A stretch of DNA of 64,000 bases from Apilactobacillus micheneri (GCF_002993975.1 NZ_POSO01000003.1:192587-256586); one strand, 5' to 3'; numbered from the stretch's first letter, positions 29,950 through 41,233 are shown. Translations and numbers: made by a program. The notes: generated by a model not told the origin, from the sequence alone.

Positions 29950-30645
29950 TTATAAAACTTCCTTAATTTCTTTAATTTCTTTTTTCATTTTGTTAATTTT
30001 TATTATTGGCTTTGGTCCCTTCATATTATCCATACTGGAAATAATATTTCCTAAGCGTTTAATCTCATTTTGCCATTTTTCAATAAAAACAGGAGATTTT
30101 TTTTCTAACAATATTGGGCCAAATTTTAATTCTTCCAGTGTATAAATGATTTTATCATTAACCTTTTGAGCTTCAATTATTTCATAATTATGTCCATCTT
30201 CTCTTAGAATATGTTCATTTATTATTGAGTAATAGTTATCCATTAACCATTTTCTTAAAATATCTTCACCAACATTAGGTTGAAGAACTAGTAATTCCTT
30301 ACCATTAAGATGACTTTGTCCGTTCTCTAAAATATCGCGAATCAAGATTCCACCCATTCCAGCTATTACAACACAGTTAATTTCATCTTCTTTTTTGATA
30401 GAAAGTAGTCCATCTGCTAACCTTGTATCAGTTTTATCTGATAAATTTTCTTTTAAAATTTCATTTTTTGCGTTTTGTAAAGGACCTTTTGCCACCTCAC
30501 TAGCGATGGCATATTCTATTAAACCTTTTTTTAATAAATAAACAGGCAAGTAAGCATGATCAGATCCAATATCTGCTACACGACTATCATTTGGAACATA
30601 ATTTGCAACTGCTTTTAAACGTTGTGATAAGTGATTTGCATCCAT
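29950..30645 (-). CDS. trmK: tRNA (adenine(22)-N1)-methyltransferase
   Basis: SAM-dependent enzyme methylating A22 in the D-loop of tRNA. The Rossmann motif ADIGSDHAYLP (about 24-34) and NCVVIAGMGG (around 88-97) are typical; the C-terminal coiled coil is lysine/glutamate-rich. The 231-aa length is normal. It begins the trmK-NIF3-pepT run directly after the rpoD terminator, with AAAGGTG before the ATG. Confidence 0.94.
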   Translation of the reverse strand: MDANHLSQRLKAVANYVPNDSRVADIGSDHAYLPVYLLKKGLIEYAIASEVAKGPLQNAKNEILKENLSDKTDTRLADGLLSIKKEDEINCVVIAGMGGILIRDILENGQSHLNGKELLVLQPNVGEDILRKWLMDNYYSIINEHILREDGHNYEIIEAQKVNDKIIYTLEELKFGPILLEKKSPVFIEKWQNEIKRLGNIISSMDNMKGPKPIIKINKMKKEIKEIKEVL

Positions 30646-30687
30646 TTAAACACCTTTTTCTAAAATTTATTTAATAATTAATTATAA

Positions 30688-30719
30688 CAAAAAACAGGTA
30701 GTAATTAATCTACCTGTTT
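30688..30719 (-). terminator. rpoD terminator
   Basis: Perfect 10-bp arms (30692-30701 and 30710-30719), an 8-base loop and T6 on the minus strand, 10 bases beyond the rpoD stop. Confidence 0.9.
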
Positions 30720-30728
30720 CAATAAATT

Positions 30729-31838
30729 TTATTCTAAAAAGTCTTTTAATTGTTTACTACGTGAAGGATGACGTAATTTACGTAGAGCTTTAGCTTCAAT
30801 TTGTCTAATTCTTTCTCTAGTAACACCGAATACCTTACCAACTTCTTCAAGTGTTCTAGTTCTACCGTCATCCAAACCAAAACGAAGTCTTAACACATTT
30901 TCTTCACGATCAGTTAATGTATCAAGCACACCTTCTAATTGTTCTTTTAACAATTCATATGCAGCATGATCAGCTGGACTAGTTGCTTCTTGATCTTCAA
31001 TAAAGTCACCTAGATGAGAATCATCTTCTTCACCAATAGGAGTTTCAAGTGAAACTGGTTCTTGAGAAATTTTAAGAATACCACGAACTTTTTGAGTTGG
31101 CATATCCATTTCAGCACCAATTTCTTCTGGAGTAGGTTCACGTCCTAAATCTTGAAGTAATTGACGTTGAATTCTAATTAATTTATTAATAGTTTCAACC
31201 ATATGAACAGGAATTCTAATTGTTCTAGCTTGATCCGCTATGGCACGAGTAATAGCCTGTCTAATCCACCAGGTAGCATAAGTTGAAAATTTAAAACCTT
31301 TACGGTAATCAAACTTTTCAACAGCTTTCATAAGACCCATGTTTCCTTCTTGAATTAAATCTAAGAATTGCATTCCACGACCTACATAACGCTTAGCAAT
31401 TGAAACAACTAAACGTAAGTTAGCTTCTGCTAATTCTTGCTTAGCTTCTTCATCGCCTTTTTCAATTCTCAAAGCTAATTCAACTTCTTGGTCGGCTGTT
31501 AAAAGTGATACACGACCAATTTCTTTAAGATACATTCTAACAGGATCGTTAATTTTAACTCCTGTAGGAGCTGAAGAAGAATGCTTTAATTCTGATTGGG
31601 TAACTTTTTTGGCAGCTTCTAACGCTCTTGGATCAGGATCACCATTTTCATCTACAACACTAATTCCTTTATCTTCAACTTTTTCTAGAAGATTATACAT
31701 TTGTTTCTTTGTTAACTTAAATGGAACCGCAATACTATCATTTAAATCGTCGTAAGTTACATGTCCAACTTTCTTTTGTTTCTTAATTAGTGCATTAACT
31801 GATTCTTTTAGTTCTTTTTTGTTTGATTTTCCAGCCAT
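30729..31838 (-). CDS. rpoD: primary RNA polymerase sigma factor (SigA)
   Basis: Housekeeping sigma factor of 369 aa. Region 1.1 occupies the first about 80 residues. Region 2 includes the -10-recognising [14 protein letters not shown] helix (about 185-198). Region 3 and then region 4 follow, with [20 protein letters not shown] for -35 recognition. It follows dnaG by 22 bases, reproducing the dnaG-rpoD core of the macromolecular synthesis operon. Confidence 0.98.
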   Translation of the reverse strand: MAGKSNKKELKESVNALIKKQKKVGHVTYDDLNDSIAVPFKLTKKQMYNLLEKVEDKGISVVDENGDPDPRALEAAKKVTQSELKHSSSAPTGVKINDPVRMYLKEIGRVSLLTADQEVELALRIEKGDEEAKQELAEANLRLVVSIAKRYVGRGMQFLDLIQEGNMGLMKAVEKFDYRKGFKFSTYATWWIRQAITRAIADQARTIRIPVHMVETINKLIRIQRQLLQDLGREPTPEEIGAEMDMPTQKVRGILKISQEPVSLETPIGEEDDSHLGDFIEDQEATSPADHAAYELLKEQLEGVLDTLTDREENVLRLRFGLDDGRTRTLEEVGKVFGVTRERIRQIEAKALRKLRHPSRSKQLKDFLE

Positions 31839-31860
31839 TAAACTGCCTCCTAAATTAAGC

Positions 31861-33687
31861 TTAATTACTAATTTGTTTTTTACGTTGTAAATTAATAATG
31901 TCTGTAGTTATATCAATTTGACGATCTACATCGCCTAGCTTCTTGGCCTCATCTAATTCAGCCTGTTTAGTTTTAAGCTGTTTTTCAATGGGAGCATCAT
32001 TCATTATTATATTAACATAATCATCGATTTCTGAGTTAGTAGGTTCACCTGATAAGTCAATTAAATCAATATTTATTAATAATTGTTGTAAATCTTCTTC
32101 TTTAACAAAATCTTGAAAAGCATCGGCTTTATATTCTGCATGGTTTTTAAAATATTCTTGAGCCAGAATATAAATTAATTGATATTTATCATCAACAAAG
32201 CAAAAACCTTCTTTTCCCATTATTCTTAACCACATTTCATGATTATTTAGAATGCGATTTAATAAGCTTTTTTCAGCCATTTCGACTCTTCCAACAGGTT
32301 TAACGTTAGCAATTGAAATTGTATCATAATTTTTAGATGAACTATTTGATTTATAAGCGCTAGTTTTATGTCCTAAATTATTTCGATTAACCAATTTATT
32401 TAATTGGTTAGTTAAATCAATTTTATTTAGACCAAATTGCTCAGAGATTTGATTAATATATACATCACGTTCAATGGGTTGAGAAATTTTAGCAATTTCA
32501 CGAATAACATCGTTTATATAATTAATCTTATCATTTTCATTATCTAGGTTGCGATTCAACTTTAAGAAATGCATTTTAAATGAAATTACAGATTCTAAAG
32601 CAGAATGCATATATGACTTGAATTTAGATTCACCATTTTGCTGACGATATTCATCAGGATCGATACCACTAGGCATTTGAATAACGCCTAATTTTAATTG
32701 TGTTTTTTCAAGAATTCCTATAGACCTATTAATAGCATTTTGCCCAGGTGCATCCCCATCATAACAAACATATAAATTAGTAGTATTTCTTTGTAACAAA
32801 TATATTTGCTCATCAGTTAAGCTTGTTCCCATTGAAGCTATTCCATTCTGTACTCCAGATTGGTATGCAGAAATAACATCCATAAATCCTTCGTACAAAA
32901 TAGCTGTTTTTTCTTTTCTAATGGTATTTCTAGCATTAGAAAAATTAAAAAGTACTTTGCGCTTATTAAATATTTTAGTCTCAGGACTATTTAAATACTT
33001 AGCTTGATTATCATCTTTATTTAAAATTCTTCCAGAAAATGCAATAACATTTCCAAACTCATTAGTGATTGGATAAATTATTCGATTGAAAAATCGATCT
33101 TTCAAATCACCATTGTCATCTTCTAAAAACAAACCAGACTTTCTTAAATCTTGATATTTATATTTTTTCTGAACCAAAAAAGTTTTTAAAATTGAATTAC
33201 TTGGAGCAAATCCCAATTGATATTTATCAATTGTTTCATCCTTCAAGCCACGATTATGAAGATAATCTAAAGCAGATTGCCCCATTTCAGTATTCATTAA
33301 AATATGATGATATAAATCTGTAGATTGAGTATGGATGTCAATTAAGATTTGTTCATCAGAATCAATTTTTTTACTATTGTTTGATGATTGTACATATTTA
33401 TCATCTATTTTAATTCCCTGCATATCAGCAACTTTATTGATTGCCTCAGGATATGATAAATTTTGTAATTCCATCAAAAATTTAAAAACATTTCCACCAC
33501 GACCACAACTAAAACAATGGAAAATTTGTTTTTGTTCATTTACTGAAAAAGAAGGCGTATTTTCTTCATGAAAGGGACATAATCCAAATAAATTTTTACC
33601 AGATTTATGCAAAGATACAAATTGACCCACAACATCAGAAATATTAGTTTGATCTCTGACTTTATCAATAACATCTTCAGGAATCAT
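31861..33687 (-). CDS. dnaG: DNA primase
   Basis: Synthesises RNA primers at the replication fork. The CHC2 zinc ribbon has Cys37, His40, Cys58 and Cys61; it is followed by the RNA polymerase core with the TOPRIM motif YEGFMDV (near 264) and a C-terminal helicase-binding domain. The start is set at 33687 (MIPEDV) because AAGGGGTGAT precedes it; the longer in-frame start at 33750 runs through the glyS terminator hairpin and cannot be real. The protein is 608 aa, normal for the family. Confidence 0.97.
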   Translation of the reverse strand: MIPEDVIDKVRDQTNISDVVGQFVSLHKSGKNLFGLCPFHEENTPSFSVNEQKQIFHCFSCGRGGNVFKFLMELQNLSYPEAINKVADMQGIKIDDKYVQSSNNSKKIDSDEQILIDIHTQSTDLYHHILMNTEMGQSALDYLHNRGLKDETIDKYQLGFAPSNSILKTFLVQKKYKYQDLRKSGLFLEDDNGDLKDRFFNRIIYPITNEFGNVIAFSGRILNKDDNQAKYLNSPETKIFNKRKVLFNFSNARNTIRKEKTAILYEGFMDVISAYQSGVQNGIASMGTSLTDEQIYLLQRNTTNLYVCYDGDAPGQNAINRSIGILEKTQLKLGVIQMPSGIDPDEYRQQNGESKFKSYMHSALESVISFKMHFLKLNRNLDNENDKINYINDVIREIAKISQPIERDVYINQISEQFGLNKIDLTNQLNKLVNRNNLGHKTSAYKSNSSSKNYDTISIANVKPVGRVEMAEKSLLNRILNNHEMWLRIMGKEGFCFVDDKYQLIYILAQEYFKNHAEYKADAFQDFVKEEDLQQLLINIDLIDLSGEPTNSEIDDYVNIIMNDAPIEKQLKTKQAELDEAKKLGDVDRQIDITTDIINLQRKKQISN

Positions 33688-33707
33688 ATTTATCACCCCT
33701 TTTTCAG

Positions 33708-33746
33708 ATATAAAAGTCGCACTTAAAATAAAAAGTGCGACTTTTA
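33708..33746 (-). terminator. terminator after glyS
   Basis: 12-bp perfect arms (33712-33723 and 33734-33745) with a short T tract on the minus strand, about 65 bases beyond the glyS stop and immediately before the dnaG ribosome site. Confidence 0.82.
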
Positions 33747-33810
33747 TCATTAATTATTACGTACAAGTATTTAATATTTTAACAATCTATCTTGATTTTG
33801 TCTAATTATA

Positions 33811-35889
33811 TTACTTAACAATTAATTTATCTAAATCAGCAAACCAATTAATCATATTAGCAATAATTGTCATTTGTCTTAAATGATTATTTTTAATATT
33901 ATCATCTTTTGCCATTACCATTGTTTCATCAAAATAATCATTAATAACATCTTTCAATGACATTAATTTATCAAATTCAGCATTTGCACCTAATTGATAG
34001 TAGTTTTCACTAATTGTAGAAACTTTTTCATATAATTTCTTTTCAGAATCATTTTCAAATAATGATTCATCAATATTTAAGTCATCATTATTAAAACTTT
34101 GTTTGTTGGAAATTCTTAATACACGAGTTAAAGCTTCAATAGATTTTTTAAATTCATCATCATCTTTATGTTGATTTAAAACATTTGCAACTTCAAAAAT
34201 GAATAAAATGTTATGATTCTTAGTTTCTGAAATTGCATCAATAATATCATGTCTTAACTTATCATCTTTTAACACTTTAATAATACGGTCATTAATAAAG
34301 CCAACAATATCATTAAATTCTTTTGTTTGATCTAATGATGGAGCTACTTCATGCTCATTTTCACTCTTAATAAATGAATTCATCATGTTTTCTAAATTAA
34401 AGTTCCATTTTTGATTGTTAACAATTCTAACAATTCCGTTTGCTTGTCTTCTTAAAGCATATGGATCATTAGATCCACTAGGAATCATACCAGCAGCAAA
34501 GAAAGTTAGAATACTATCAAATTTATCAGCAACGGCTAATACTGCACCAACCTTTGTTGCTGGTAAATCACCATTAGCTGAGATAGGCATGTAATGTTCA
34601 CGAATTGCAGTTGCTACAGATTTATTTTCACCCTTAAGTAATGCATATTTTTCACCCATTATTCCTTGTAGTTCTGAAAATTCACCAACCATACCAGTAA
34701 CTAAATCAAATTTATAAATTTGGGCAGCTCTTTTAACATCAGAAAGTTCAGTATCACTTAGCCCCACATGCTTACCTAAAACTTGAGTAATTACTTCAAC
34801 ACGTTGCATTTTTTCATACATTGTTGAAATTTTATCGTGGAAGCTAACTTTTTTAAGTTTGTTTACATAAAAATCAATATCATTTGATTGATCTTCTTTA
34901 TAGAAGAACATTGCATCTTCTAAACGAGCAGTTAATACTTTTTCATTACCCACAGCAACATTTTCGAGATAATCTTTATTTCCATTTCTTACAGAAATGA
35001 AGTAAGGTAAAATATTTTTATCTTGATCTTGTACATAAAAGAATCTTTGATTATCGCGCATTGAAGTAATCAAAACATCAGCTGGTAATTCCAAATACTT
35101 TTTGTCAAAATTACCATAAAATGCAGTTGGCCATTCAACTAAGTTATTAACTTCTTCCAATAAAGAAGGATTAATATTAACAACCCAATTATTATCTTTA
35201 CTTATTTGTTCAATTTGATCTTTAATCAATTTTTTACGTTTATCGGCATCAACAATAACAAATTGATCATGTAAAGCTTTTTCATAATTATCAGCAGATT
35301 CAATAGTAGTATATTGACCTAAGAAACGATGACCCCGACTAACATTACCAGCAGTAACATCTAAAATCTTAATTGGTAAAACTTTATCGTCTAATAATGC
35401 AACCATCCATCTAATTGGACGAATAAATTCTAAGTCATAAACATTCCATTTCATAAGAGTTGGGAAAGTCATACTAGTAATGACATCTTTCATACCCATT
35501 AGCACTTCACTGACAGGTTTACCATCAATATGCTTTTCAACAAATACATATTCAGTACCTTTTACTTCTTTAAAAGTAATATCATCAGTTGTAGCACCTT
35601 GTCCTTTAGTAAAACCAATAGCAGCTTTACTCCAATTGCCGTCATCATCTTGAGCAATTTTTTTAGCAGGTCCCTTAACAGATTCATCAATATCTTCTTG
35701 TTTATCTGCCAAACCAGTAATTTGGATTGTTAAACGACGTGGAGTTGAAAAAGGTTTAATATCGTCAAATTCAATTCTTTGATCTTTTAAGTAGTCTTTA
35801 GTTCTTTTGACTAATTGTTTAATACTTGGAGTAACCACATGAGCCGGCATTTCTTCAAGACCAACTTCTAATAAGAATGTATGTGCCAT
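33811..35889 (-). CDS. glyS: glycyl-tRNA synthetase beta subunit
   Basis: Beta subunit of the bacterial alpha2beta2 glycyl-tRNA synthetase, which recognises tRNA. The 692-aa sequence opens with FLLEVGLEEMPAHVV and contains the HD-like LPATKVGAVLAVADKFD region in the last third; the C-terminal anticodon-binding part is helical. Its ATG overlaps the glyQ stop by one base (TAATG). Expression is governed by the T-box in front of glyQ. Confidence 0.97.
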   Translation of the reverse strand: MAHTFLLEVGLEEMPAHVVTPSIKQLVKRTKDYLKDQRIEFDDIKPFSTPRRLTIQITGLADKQEDIDESVKGPAKKIAQDDDGNWSKAAIGFTKGQGATTDDITFKEVKGTEYVFVEKHIDGKPVSEVLMGMKDVITSMTFPTLMKWNVYDLEFIRPIRWMVALLDDKVLPIKILDVTAGNVSRGHRFLGQYTTIESADNYEKALHDQFVIVDADKRKKLIKDQIEQISKDNNWVVNINPSLLEEVNNLVEWPTAFYGNFDKKYLELPADVLITSMRDNQRFFYVQDQDKNILPYFISVRNGNKDYLENVAVGNEKVLTARLEDAMFFYKEDQSNDIDFYVNKLKKVSFHDKISTMYEKMQRVEVITQVLGKHVGLSDTELSDVKRAAQIYKFDLVTGMVGEFSELQGIMGEKYALLKGENKSVATAIREHYMPISANGDLPATKVGAVLAVADKFDSILTFFAAGMIPSGSNDPYALRRQANGIVRIVNNQKWNFNLENMMNSFIKSENEHEVAPSLDQTKEFNDIVGFINDRIIKVLKDDKLRHDIIDAISETKNHNILFIFEVANVLNQHKDDDEFKKSIEALTRVLRISNKQSFNNDDLNIDESLFENDSEKKLYEKVSTISENYYQLGANAEFDKLMSLKDVINDYFDETMVMAKDDNIKNNHLRQMTIIANMINWFADLDKLIVK

Positions 35890-36818
35890 TATTTTTCCTC
35901 CTTGTTATAATCTGCTAGTAATTCTTTACGTTTTTTATCATCTTTAATTAATGGGAATCCACGTTTTGCACGTTCTTTAATAAATGCCTTTGCAATAGAT
36001 CTAGCCATTTTTCTAATTCTAGATAAATAGCCAGCTCTTTCAGTAACTGAAACTGCTCCTCTAGCATCTAATAAATTAAAGGTATGACTACACTTCAAAA
36101 CATAATCATATGCAGGGTGAACTAAACCATTTGCAATTTGTTTCTTAGCTTCTGTCTCAAAGTTATCAAACATATTTAATAACATGTCTTGATTACTTTC
36201 CTCAAAGCTATATTTTGAATGTTCGTATTCAGGTTCTTTAAAAATGTCCCCATATTTAACATTGTCATTCCAATTTAAATCAAAAACATTATTAACATCT
36301 TGAATATATGATGCTAATCTTTCAAGACCATAAGTTATTTCTGAAGCTACAGGGTTCATTTCTTGTCCACCAACAATTTGGAAGTAAGTAAATTGAGTAA
36401 CTTCCATACCGTCTAGCCAGATTTCCCAACCAACACCGGCACAACCCATTGAAGGATTTTCCCAGTTATCTTCAACAAATCGAATGTCATGTTCAATTGG
36501 ATTAATACCTAATTCCTTTAGACTATCTAGATAAAGTTCTTGAATATTTTCTGGTGATGGTTTCATAATAACTTGAAATTGATGATGTTGATATAAACGG
36601 TTAGGATTTTCACCATATCTACCATCAGCAGGTCTTCTAGAAGGTTCAACATATGCAGCATTCCATGGTTCTGGTCCTACTGCTCTTAAGAAAGTGTATG
36701 GACTCATAGTTCCTGCACCTTTTTCTGTATCATAAGCTTGCATTAACATACAACCCTTAAATGACCAAAATTGTTGTAATTTTAAAATAATTTCTTGCAT
36801 TGACAACTTCTTTGTCAT
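35889..36818 (-). CDS. glyQ: glycyl-tRNA synthetase alpha subunit
   Basis: Catalytic subunit that activates glycine. The family start ([19 protein letters not shown], about 13-31), [19 protein letters not shown] and the [19 protein letters not shown] block are intact. The 309-aa length is standard. It lies directly behind the glycine T-box (36848-37077). Confidence 0.98.
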   Translation of the reverse strand: MTKKLSMQEIILKLQQFWSFKGCMLMQAYDTEKGAGTMSPYTFLRAVGPEPWNAAYVEPSRRPADGRYGENPNRLYQHHQFQVIMKPSPENIQELYLDSLKELGINPIEHDIRFVEDNWENPSMGCAGVGWEIWLDGMEVTQFTYFQIVGGQEMNPVASEITYGLERLASYIQDVNNVFDLNWNDNVKYGDIFKEPEYEHSKYSFEESNQDMLLNMFDNFETEAKKQIANGLVHPAYDYVLKCSHTFNLLDARGAVSVTERAGYLSRIRKMARSIAKAFIKERAKRGFPLIKDDKKRKELLADYNKEEK

Positions 36819-36847
36819 GAATAATTCCTCCTATTTATTAGGTGAGA

Positions 36848-37077
36848 CACAAAAAATCCCTGCCGTAAAAAAGCATAATAAAATGCAATTTACAGCAGGG
36901 ACGAATTTATTCGCGGTTCCACCCTACTTCTAGCTCTAATAAGAACTAGCAGCTTAATTAGTTTGGTTCAAAAAGCGCCAATTATTATAGACAATAATGA
37001 CTAGCTTACACTATCCTAGACTCGCTGATAAATAGTCATATAATAAAATTCTTTTATCTTTACCTATTAATTCATTT
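36848..37077 (-). ncRNA. glycine T-box riboswitch of glyQS
   Basis: The leftward leader carries the T-box sequence AGGGTGGAACCGCG (around 36912-36925) and a terminator at 36851-36901 that competes with the antiterminator. The stem I apex reads GATAGTGTAAGC. The specifier segment TTGGCGCTTTTTGAAC aligns with AAGGCATTCTTGAGC of B. subtilis glyQS, placing the Gly codon GGC at 36977-36979. Like that example it is a short, glyQS-type T-box without obvious stem II. Uncharged tRNA-Gly should relieve termination. Confidence 0.94.
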
Positions 37078-37083
37078 AATTTA

Positions 37084-37112
37084 ATAATAATTTAGCAAAC
37101 CGGAAAAGTCAA
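37084..37112 (-). promoter_or_regulatory. glyQS promoter
   Basis: Leftward TTGACT (37112-37107), a 17-base spacer and TATTAT (37089-37084), just before the T-box leader and touching the recO 3' end. Confidence 0.8.
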
Positions 37113-37114
37113 TT

Positions 37115-37876
37115 CTATAATTTTAAATCATTAATTTGGTCTAGGAAATGTTTACTCTTTAAATTTATACCAACAGTATCTTGATATAATTTATCTAAGA
37201 CATTTCTTAAGTTTCTTTTAGTATTTTCATTCACATTGATATTATTAATTTTTTGAATGTCTATCACTGAAAATTTTCTTAAATAAAATACAGTTTTAGC
37301 ATCTAAATGAAGTCGATGTGGATCCATGTGATAATGTTTAGCACAAATTAAGCCACCATATGCTTCAGAATAATCCATGGGTAAGTCGTTTCGACCACAA
37401 ATAGTACAACCTCTAAATTCTGGCTGTACACCAAAAACATTTAATAATTGTATTTCAATGATATTAGTAATAATTGCTGCATCAATGCCATTATTAATTA
37501 GTTTTAAAGCTTCAAAAAGTTTATTAAACCATCCCAAAATTGGAGTGGAATCTGGAAAAGCAACATCAATTAAAGACATTATATAAGTGGCATATGCATT
37601 CAAATAAATATCCTGACTAATGTTTTCATAATGGTCTGTATCTAATGCACTATAAATATAAGATAAATTGTCTCTACTTATTTTCCCAGAATATAGTCCA
37701 TAGGTAAACGGCAAAATATCAGGCATCATTTTAAAGCCTCTTTTACGCGCACCTCGAATAAAAAACATCTTTTTGCCAGCTTCAGCTGTTAGAAACTTGA
37801 CCAACATATCGCGTTCTTTAAAATTTTTACGATATAATAAAATTCCGTGAAAATTCATGTATGTTTGTGCATTCAT
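37115..37876 (-). CDS. recO: DNA repair protein RecO
   Basis: Mediator that loads RecA with RecR. The N-terminal OB fold contains GILLYRKNFKERDMLVKFLT, the middle is helical, and a zinc site is visible as CTICGR with a second pair in LICAKH. The protein is 253 aa from the ATG at 37876. The ribosome site is weak (GGTTGGTG). It follows era by 21 bases, as in many Firmicutes. Confidence 0.95.
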   Translation of the reverse strand: MNAQTYMNFHGILLYRKNFKERDMLVKFLTAEAGKKMFFIRGARKRGFKMMPDILPFTYGLYSGKISRDNLSYIYSALDTDHYENISQDIYLNAYATYIMSLIDVAFPDSTPILGWFNKLFEALKLINNGIDAAIITNIIEIQLLNVFGVQPEFRGCTICGRNDLPMDYSEAYGGLICAKHYHMDPHRLHLDAKTVFYLRKFSVIDIQKINNINVNENTKRNLRNVLDKLYQDTVGINLKSKHFLDQINDLKL

Positions 37877-37897
37877 CAATATTCACCAACCAAATCA

Positions 37898-38809
37898 TTA
37901 ATAATTTTCTTTCTTGTTATATCCTAATGATTTTAAAATCGATGGATTGTCTCGCCAACCGGTTTGAACTTTAACCCACAATTTTAGATAAACTTTGCTA
38001 CCTAATAAATCTTCAATATCTTGACGTGCCAAAGTACCTATTTTCTTCAGCATTGATCCCTGTTTACCAATTAAGATACCCTTTTGACCAGGACGATCTA
38101 CTAAAATATCTGCTTGAATATCAACATTACCATTATCTTTAGTTTTCATACTTAAAATATCAATAGCTACTGAATAAGGAATTTCTTGACGTGTTAAGGA
38201 AAGAATTTTTTCTCTAATCAACTCAGCTACAATAAATCTTTCAGGATGATCTGTTACTTCATCTTCAGGATAATATTGAGGTCCAGCTGGTAATTTATCT
38301 TTCAAATTATCCATCAATTCATCAACATTATTACCTTGAAGTGCTGAAATTGGAAATACTTCATTCCAATTAAGTGCTTTTTTATAAGTATCCATAATCT
38401 CTAATAATTTATTAGGATTAATCTCATCAATTTTATTAATAATTAAATAAACTGGTTTATCAATTTTTTTAAGTTGATTAATAATAAAGTTATCACCAGC
38501 ACCTCTAGTTTCAGTAGCACTAATCATGAATAATACTGCATCAATATCTTTTAAAGCAGAAAAAGCAGATTTATCCATAAAATCATCTAATTGATTACTT
38601 GGTTTATGAATACCAGGAGTATCTAGAAAAATAATTTGTGAGTCATCATCTGTATAAACTCCTTGTATCTTGTTTCTAGTTGTTTGAGCTTTATCACTCA
38701 TAATAGCAATTTTTTGTCCTATAATACGATTTAAAAATGTAGACTTTCCAACATTAGGTCTACCTACAATTGCTACAAATCCTGAATGAAAATTAGGATC
38801 AAAATCCAT
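37898..38809 (-). CDS. era: GTPase Era
   Basis: Ras-like GTPase that binds the 3' end of 16S rRNA during 30S assembly. GRPNVGKS (16-23), [12 protein letters not shown] and the C-terminal KH domain ([15 protein letters not shown]) are present. The ATG at 38809 is chosen because the ribosome site GGGGAT overlaps the more upstream ATG at 38818. The protein is 303 aa. It sits between dgk and recO in the usual ybeY-dgk-era-recO order. Confidence 0.97.
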   Translation of the reverse strand: MDFDPNFHSGFVAIVGRPNVGKSTFLNRIIGQKIAIMSDKAQTTRNKIQGVYTDDDSQIIFLDTPGIHKPSNQLDDFMDKSAFSALKDIDAVLFMISATETRGAGDNFIINQLKKIDKPVYLIINKIDEINPNKLLEIMDTYKKALNWNEVFPISALQGNNVDELMDNLKDKLPAGPQYYPEDEVTDHPERFIVAELIREKILSLTRQEIPYSVAIDILSMKTKDNGNVDIQADILVDRPGQKGILIGKQGSMLKKIGTLARQDIEDLLGSKVYLKLWVKVQTGWRDNPSILKSLGYNKKENY

Positions 38810-38825
38810 AAAGTACATCCCCTGT

Positions 38826-39221
38826 TTAATTTAATTTTTGTAAAATAATTGGTAAAAATATAATTAATCCAACCAATATAGAAAATAGTGAAGCAATCAA
38901 TACACCGCCAGCAGCAACATCTTTTGCTTTTTTAGCTAAATCATTATATTTATCTCCAACAAATAAATCTACCACTGTTTCGACGATTGTATTAATCGTT
39001 TCAGATAAAAGGACTAAAAATAAAGCTAATAATGTCCAAAGCCATTCGTTTAAGTTTATTTTTAAATAAACTGAAAAGATAATTACTACTAAGCTACTAA
39101 ATAAATGAAACCTAAAGTTACGTTCAGATTTAATTAAAGTTATAATTCCTTGCAAAGCATGTAAAAAAGACACTATGAAATGCTTATTTTTATGAACTTG
39201 CTTGTTACCTTTTAAGCCCAT
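38826..39221 (-). CDS. dgkA: diacylglycerol/undecaprenol kinase family membrane protein
   Basis: A 131-aa integral membrane kinase with three helices (about 43-60, 62-80 and 105-125) and the signature [14 protein letters not shown] (about 75-88). In Gram-positives this family phosphorylates undecaprenol rather than diacylglycerol (established for the S. mutans and B. subtilis members), feeding the lipid carrier for the cell wall. It overlaps the ybeY 3' end by 17 bases. Confidence 0.93.
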   Translation of the reverse strand: MGLKGNKQVHKNKHFIVSFLHALQGIITLIKSERNFRFHLFSSLVVIIFSVYLKINLNEWLWTLLALFLVLLSETINTIVETVVDLFVGDKYNDLAKKAKDVAAGGVLIASLFSILVGLIIFLPIILQKLN

Positions 39222-39684
39222 AACTATCCATTATCTTTCTTTGCAAAGGAAACATAACGGCTTCATCTTCAGGCTCCATATGATCGTACCCATTTAAATG
39301 CAAGAATCCATGCACTACTAAGAAACCTAATTCTCTTTCATATGAATGATTTAAAAATTCAGCTTGTTCTGCTACCTTATCAATAGAAACGAATATGTCA
39401 CCGATATTTTCAGGTATCTCATTAGCCATTTCGTCATCCATTATTAAAGGAAAATCATCGTCTCCATCCTCAATTGCAAAACTAATAACATCAGTAGCTC
39501 GGTCTACACCTCGATATTCTTTATTAATATCTTTAATTTTGTCATTATTCACAAAAGTAACTGACATCTCTGTATTTTCCTTTAAATCAAGATATTTACC
39601 AGCATATTCTAAAACATCTTGAACTAAAGATGTGTCTTTATCAGAAACTCCGTTATTTGTTTTATCATAGATTTCTAAATCCAT
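39205..39684 (-). CDS. ybeY: endoribonuclease YbeY
   Basis: Single-strand endoribonuclease for 16S rRNA 3' maturation and ribosome quality control. The zinc triad is His125, His129 and His135 in HGFLHLNGYDH. The start at 39684 (MDLEIYD) is supported by AGGTAGGA 7 bases upstream; a TTG/ATG farther up at 39702 overlaps that site. The protein is 159 aa. It lies between phoH and dgkA. Confidence 0.95.
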   Translation of the reverse strand: MDLEIYDKTNNGVSDKDTSLVQDVLEYAGKYLDLKENTEMSVTFVNNDKIKDINKEYRGVDRATDVISFAIEDGDDDFPLIMDDEMANEIPENIGDIFVSIDKVAEQAEFLNHSYERELGFLVVHGFLHLNGYDHMEPEDEAVMFPLQRKIMDSYGLKR

Positions 39685-39701
39685 ATAGATTCCTACCTTC
39701 A

Positions 39702-40676
39702 CTATTTTTGATTATCAGAATAATTTTCATAAGCATCAATTATCTTAGCAACAACTGGATGTCTTACTACATCATTAGAATTAAATGTAACAAATCTGAT
39801 TTTCTTTACATTCTTTAAAATTTTCTGTGCTTGAACAAGACCACTACTTGCATGTCTAGGTAAATCAATTTGTGAAATATCACCGTTAACAATCATATTT
39901 GAGCCAAATCCTAAACGTGTTAAAAACATTTTCATTTGAGCAGTAGTTGTATTTTGAGCTTCATCTAAAATGACAAAAGCATTATCTAAGGTACGACCAC
40001 GCATATATGCTAAAGGCGCAATTTCAATAACTTCTCTTTCCATTAAACGAGCAGTATGTTCACGACCTAAAATAGCATGTAAAGCATCATAAATTGGTCT
40101 TAAATATGGATCAACTTTTTCTTTTAAATCTCCAGGCAAGAAGCCTAAACTTTCACCGGCTTCAACAGCTGGACGCGTTAAAATAATTTTATCAACATCT
40201 CCATGCTTTAAAGCCGCAATTGCCATAACCACTGCCAAGTATGTTTTACCGGTTCCAGCAGGACCTATTCCAAACGTTATATCATTACGTTTTACTGATT
40301 GAACGTATTGTCTTTGCCCAAAGTTCTTAACCCTTACAGGTTTCCCTTTGGCGTCCTTAATCAAAATTTGATTATACAAATCTCTAAAATATTCTAAAGT
40401 ACCATTTTTGGACATATTCATAGCACTAACGAAATCACTACTATTTAATGTTATACCATCTTGCAATAACTTTACTAAATTATCTAAAATTGAGATAACC
40501 TGATTAACATTATCTTCATTACCTGAAACTTTAATTTTAGTTCCGAAGGCATTAATAGAAACATCCATACCTTCTTCAAGAATTGAAATATTTTTATTTT
40601 GTGGGCCCAATAATATTGGCTCAAAATCTAAATTATTTAGAGTAAATTCTTTTTTCACTGAAGTATTTTCTGTCAA
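39702..40676 (-). CDS. phoH: PhoH-family ATPase
   Basis: Cytosolic ATPase with a P-loop GPAGTGKT at 138-145 and Walker B VILDEAQNTT, preceded by a KH-like N-terminal region. It is usually paired with ybeY, as here, and thought to act in RNA metabolism. The start is taken as TTG at 40676: AAGGAG lies 8 bases upstream and relatives begin MTEN. The alternative ATG at 40718 lacks a ribosome site. The protein is 324 aa. Confidence 0.92.
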   Translation of the reverse strand: MTENTSVKKEFTLNNLDFEPILLGPQNKNISILEEGMDVSINAFGTKIKVSGNEDNVNQVISILDNLVKLLQDGITLNSSDFVSAMNMSKNGTLEYFRDLYNQILIKDAKGKPVRVKNFGQRQYVQSVKRNDITFGIGPAGTGKTYLAVVMAIAALKHGDVDKIILTRPAVEAGESLGFLPGDLKEKVDPYLRPIYDALHAILGREHTARLMEREVIEIAPLAYMRGRTLDNAFVILDEAQNTTTAQMKMFLTRLGFGSNMIVNGDISQIDLPRHASSGLVQAQKILKNVKKIRFVTFNSNDVVRHPVVAKIIDAYENYSDNQK

Positions 40677-40789
40677 TATAGCGACTCCTTTTATAATATA
40701 ATAACCAAATCTTAGCATAGTTTATAAATTTTAAAAAGCTATGCATTATGTATGACAAGATTAATCAAATTTAATCTTGTTTTAAAAAA

Positions 40790-41233
40790 TTATTTTAAAT
40801 TATTTTTAACTGATTTTTGTACTAAAGATCCATCAGCTTTTCCTTTAATTTTAGGCATTACTGCACCCATAACTTTACCAAAATCAGACATGTTAGAAGC
40901 ACCTACTGAATTAATTGTTTCAGAGACAACTTCATCAATTTCTGCTTGTGATAATTGCTTAGGAGCATATTTTTCTAAAACTTTCATTTCGGATTCTTGA
41001 GTTTCTACTAAGTCATCACGATCAGCCTTTTTAAAGTCATCAATGGATTCTTTATGTTGTTTAACTTCACGACTAATTACTGTTAGTTCCTCGTCTTCTG
41101 ATAAATCATGACCCAATTTAATTTTTTCATTCATCAAATCAGTTTTGATCATTCTGATAACAGTTAAAGCAACCTTATCGTGTGACTTCATTGCATTCTT
41201 TAAATCATTGTTAATACTATTTGAAATACTCAT
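40790..41233 (-). CDS. yqeY: GatB/YqeY-domain protein
   Basis: A 147-aa helical protein of the YqeY family, homologous to the tRNA-binding tail of GatB. The family segments KSHDKVALTVIRMIKTDL (15-32) and GKVMGAVMPKIKGKADGS near the C-terminus are clear. The exact role is unproven, with tRNA binding the likely one. It follows rpsU, as in most Firmicutes. The 113-base gap to phoH holds two imperfect AT-rich hairpins without a proper T tract. Confidence 0.93.
   Translation of the reverse strand: MSISNSINNDLKNAMKSHDKVALTVIRMIKTDLMNEKIKLGHDLSEDEELTVISREVKQHKESIDDFKKADRDDLVETQESEMKVLEKYAPKQLSQAEIDEVVSETINSVGASNMSDFGKVMGAVMPKIKGKADGSLVQKSVKNNLK

Noticed and set aside
33688-33750. Extended N-terminus for dnaG
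   Set aside because: It runs through the glyS terminator hairpin; an ideal ribosome site precedes the internal ATG at 33687.
40719-40789. AT-rich hairpins between phoH and yqeY as a yqeY terminator
   Set aside because: The stems (for example 40756-40783) lack a T tract in the leftward direction. The T tract on the plus side has no gene to terminate.
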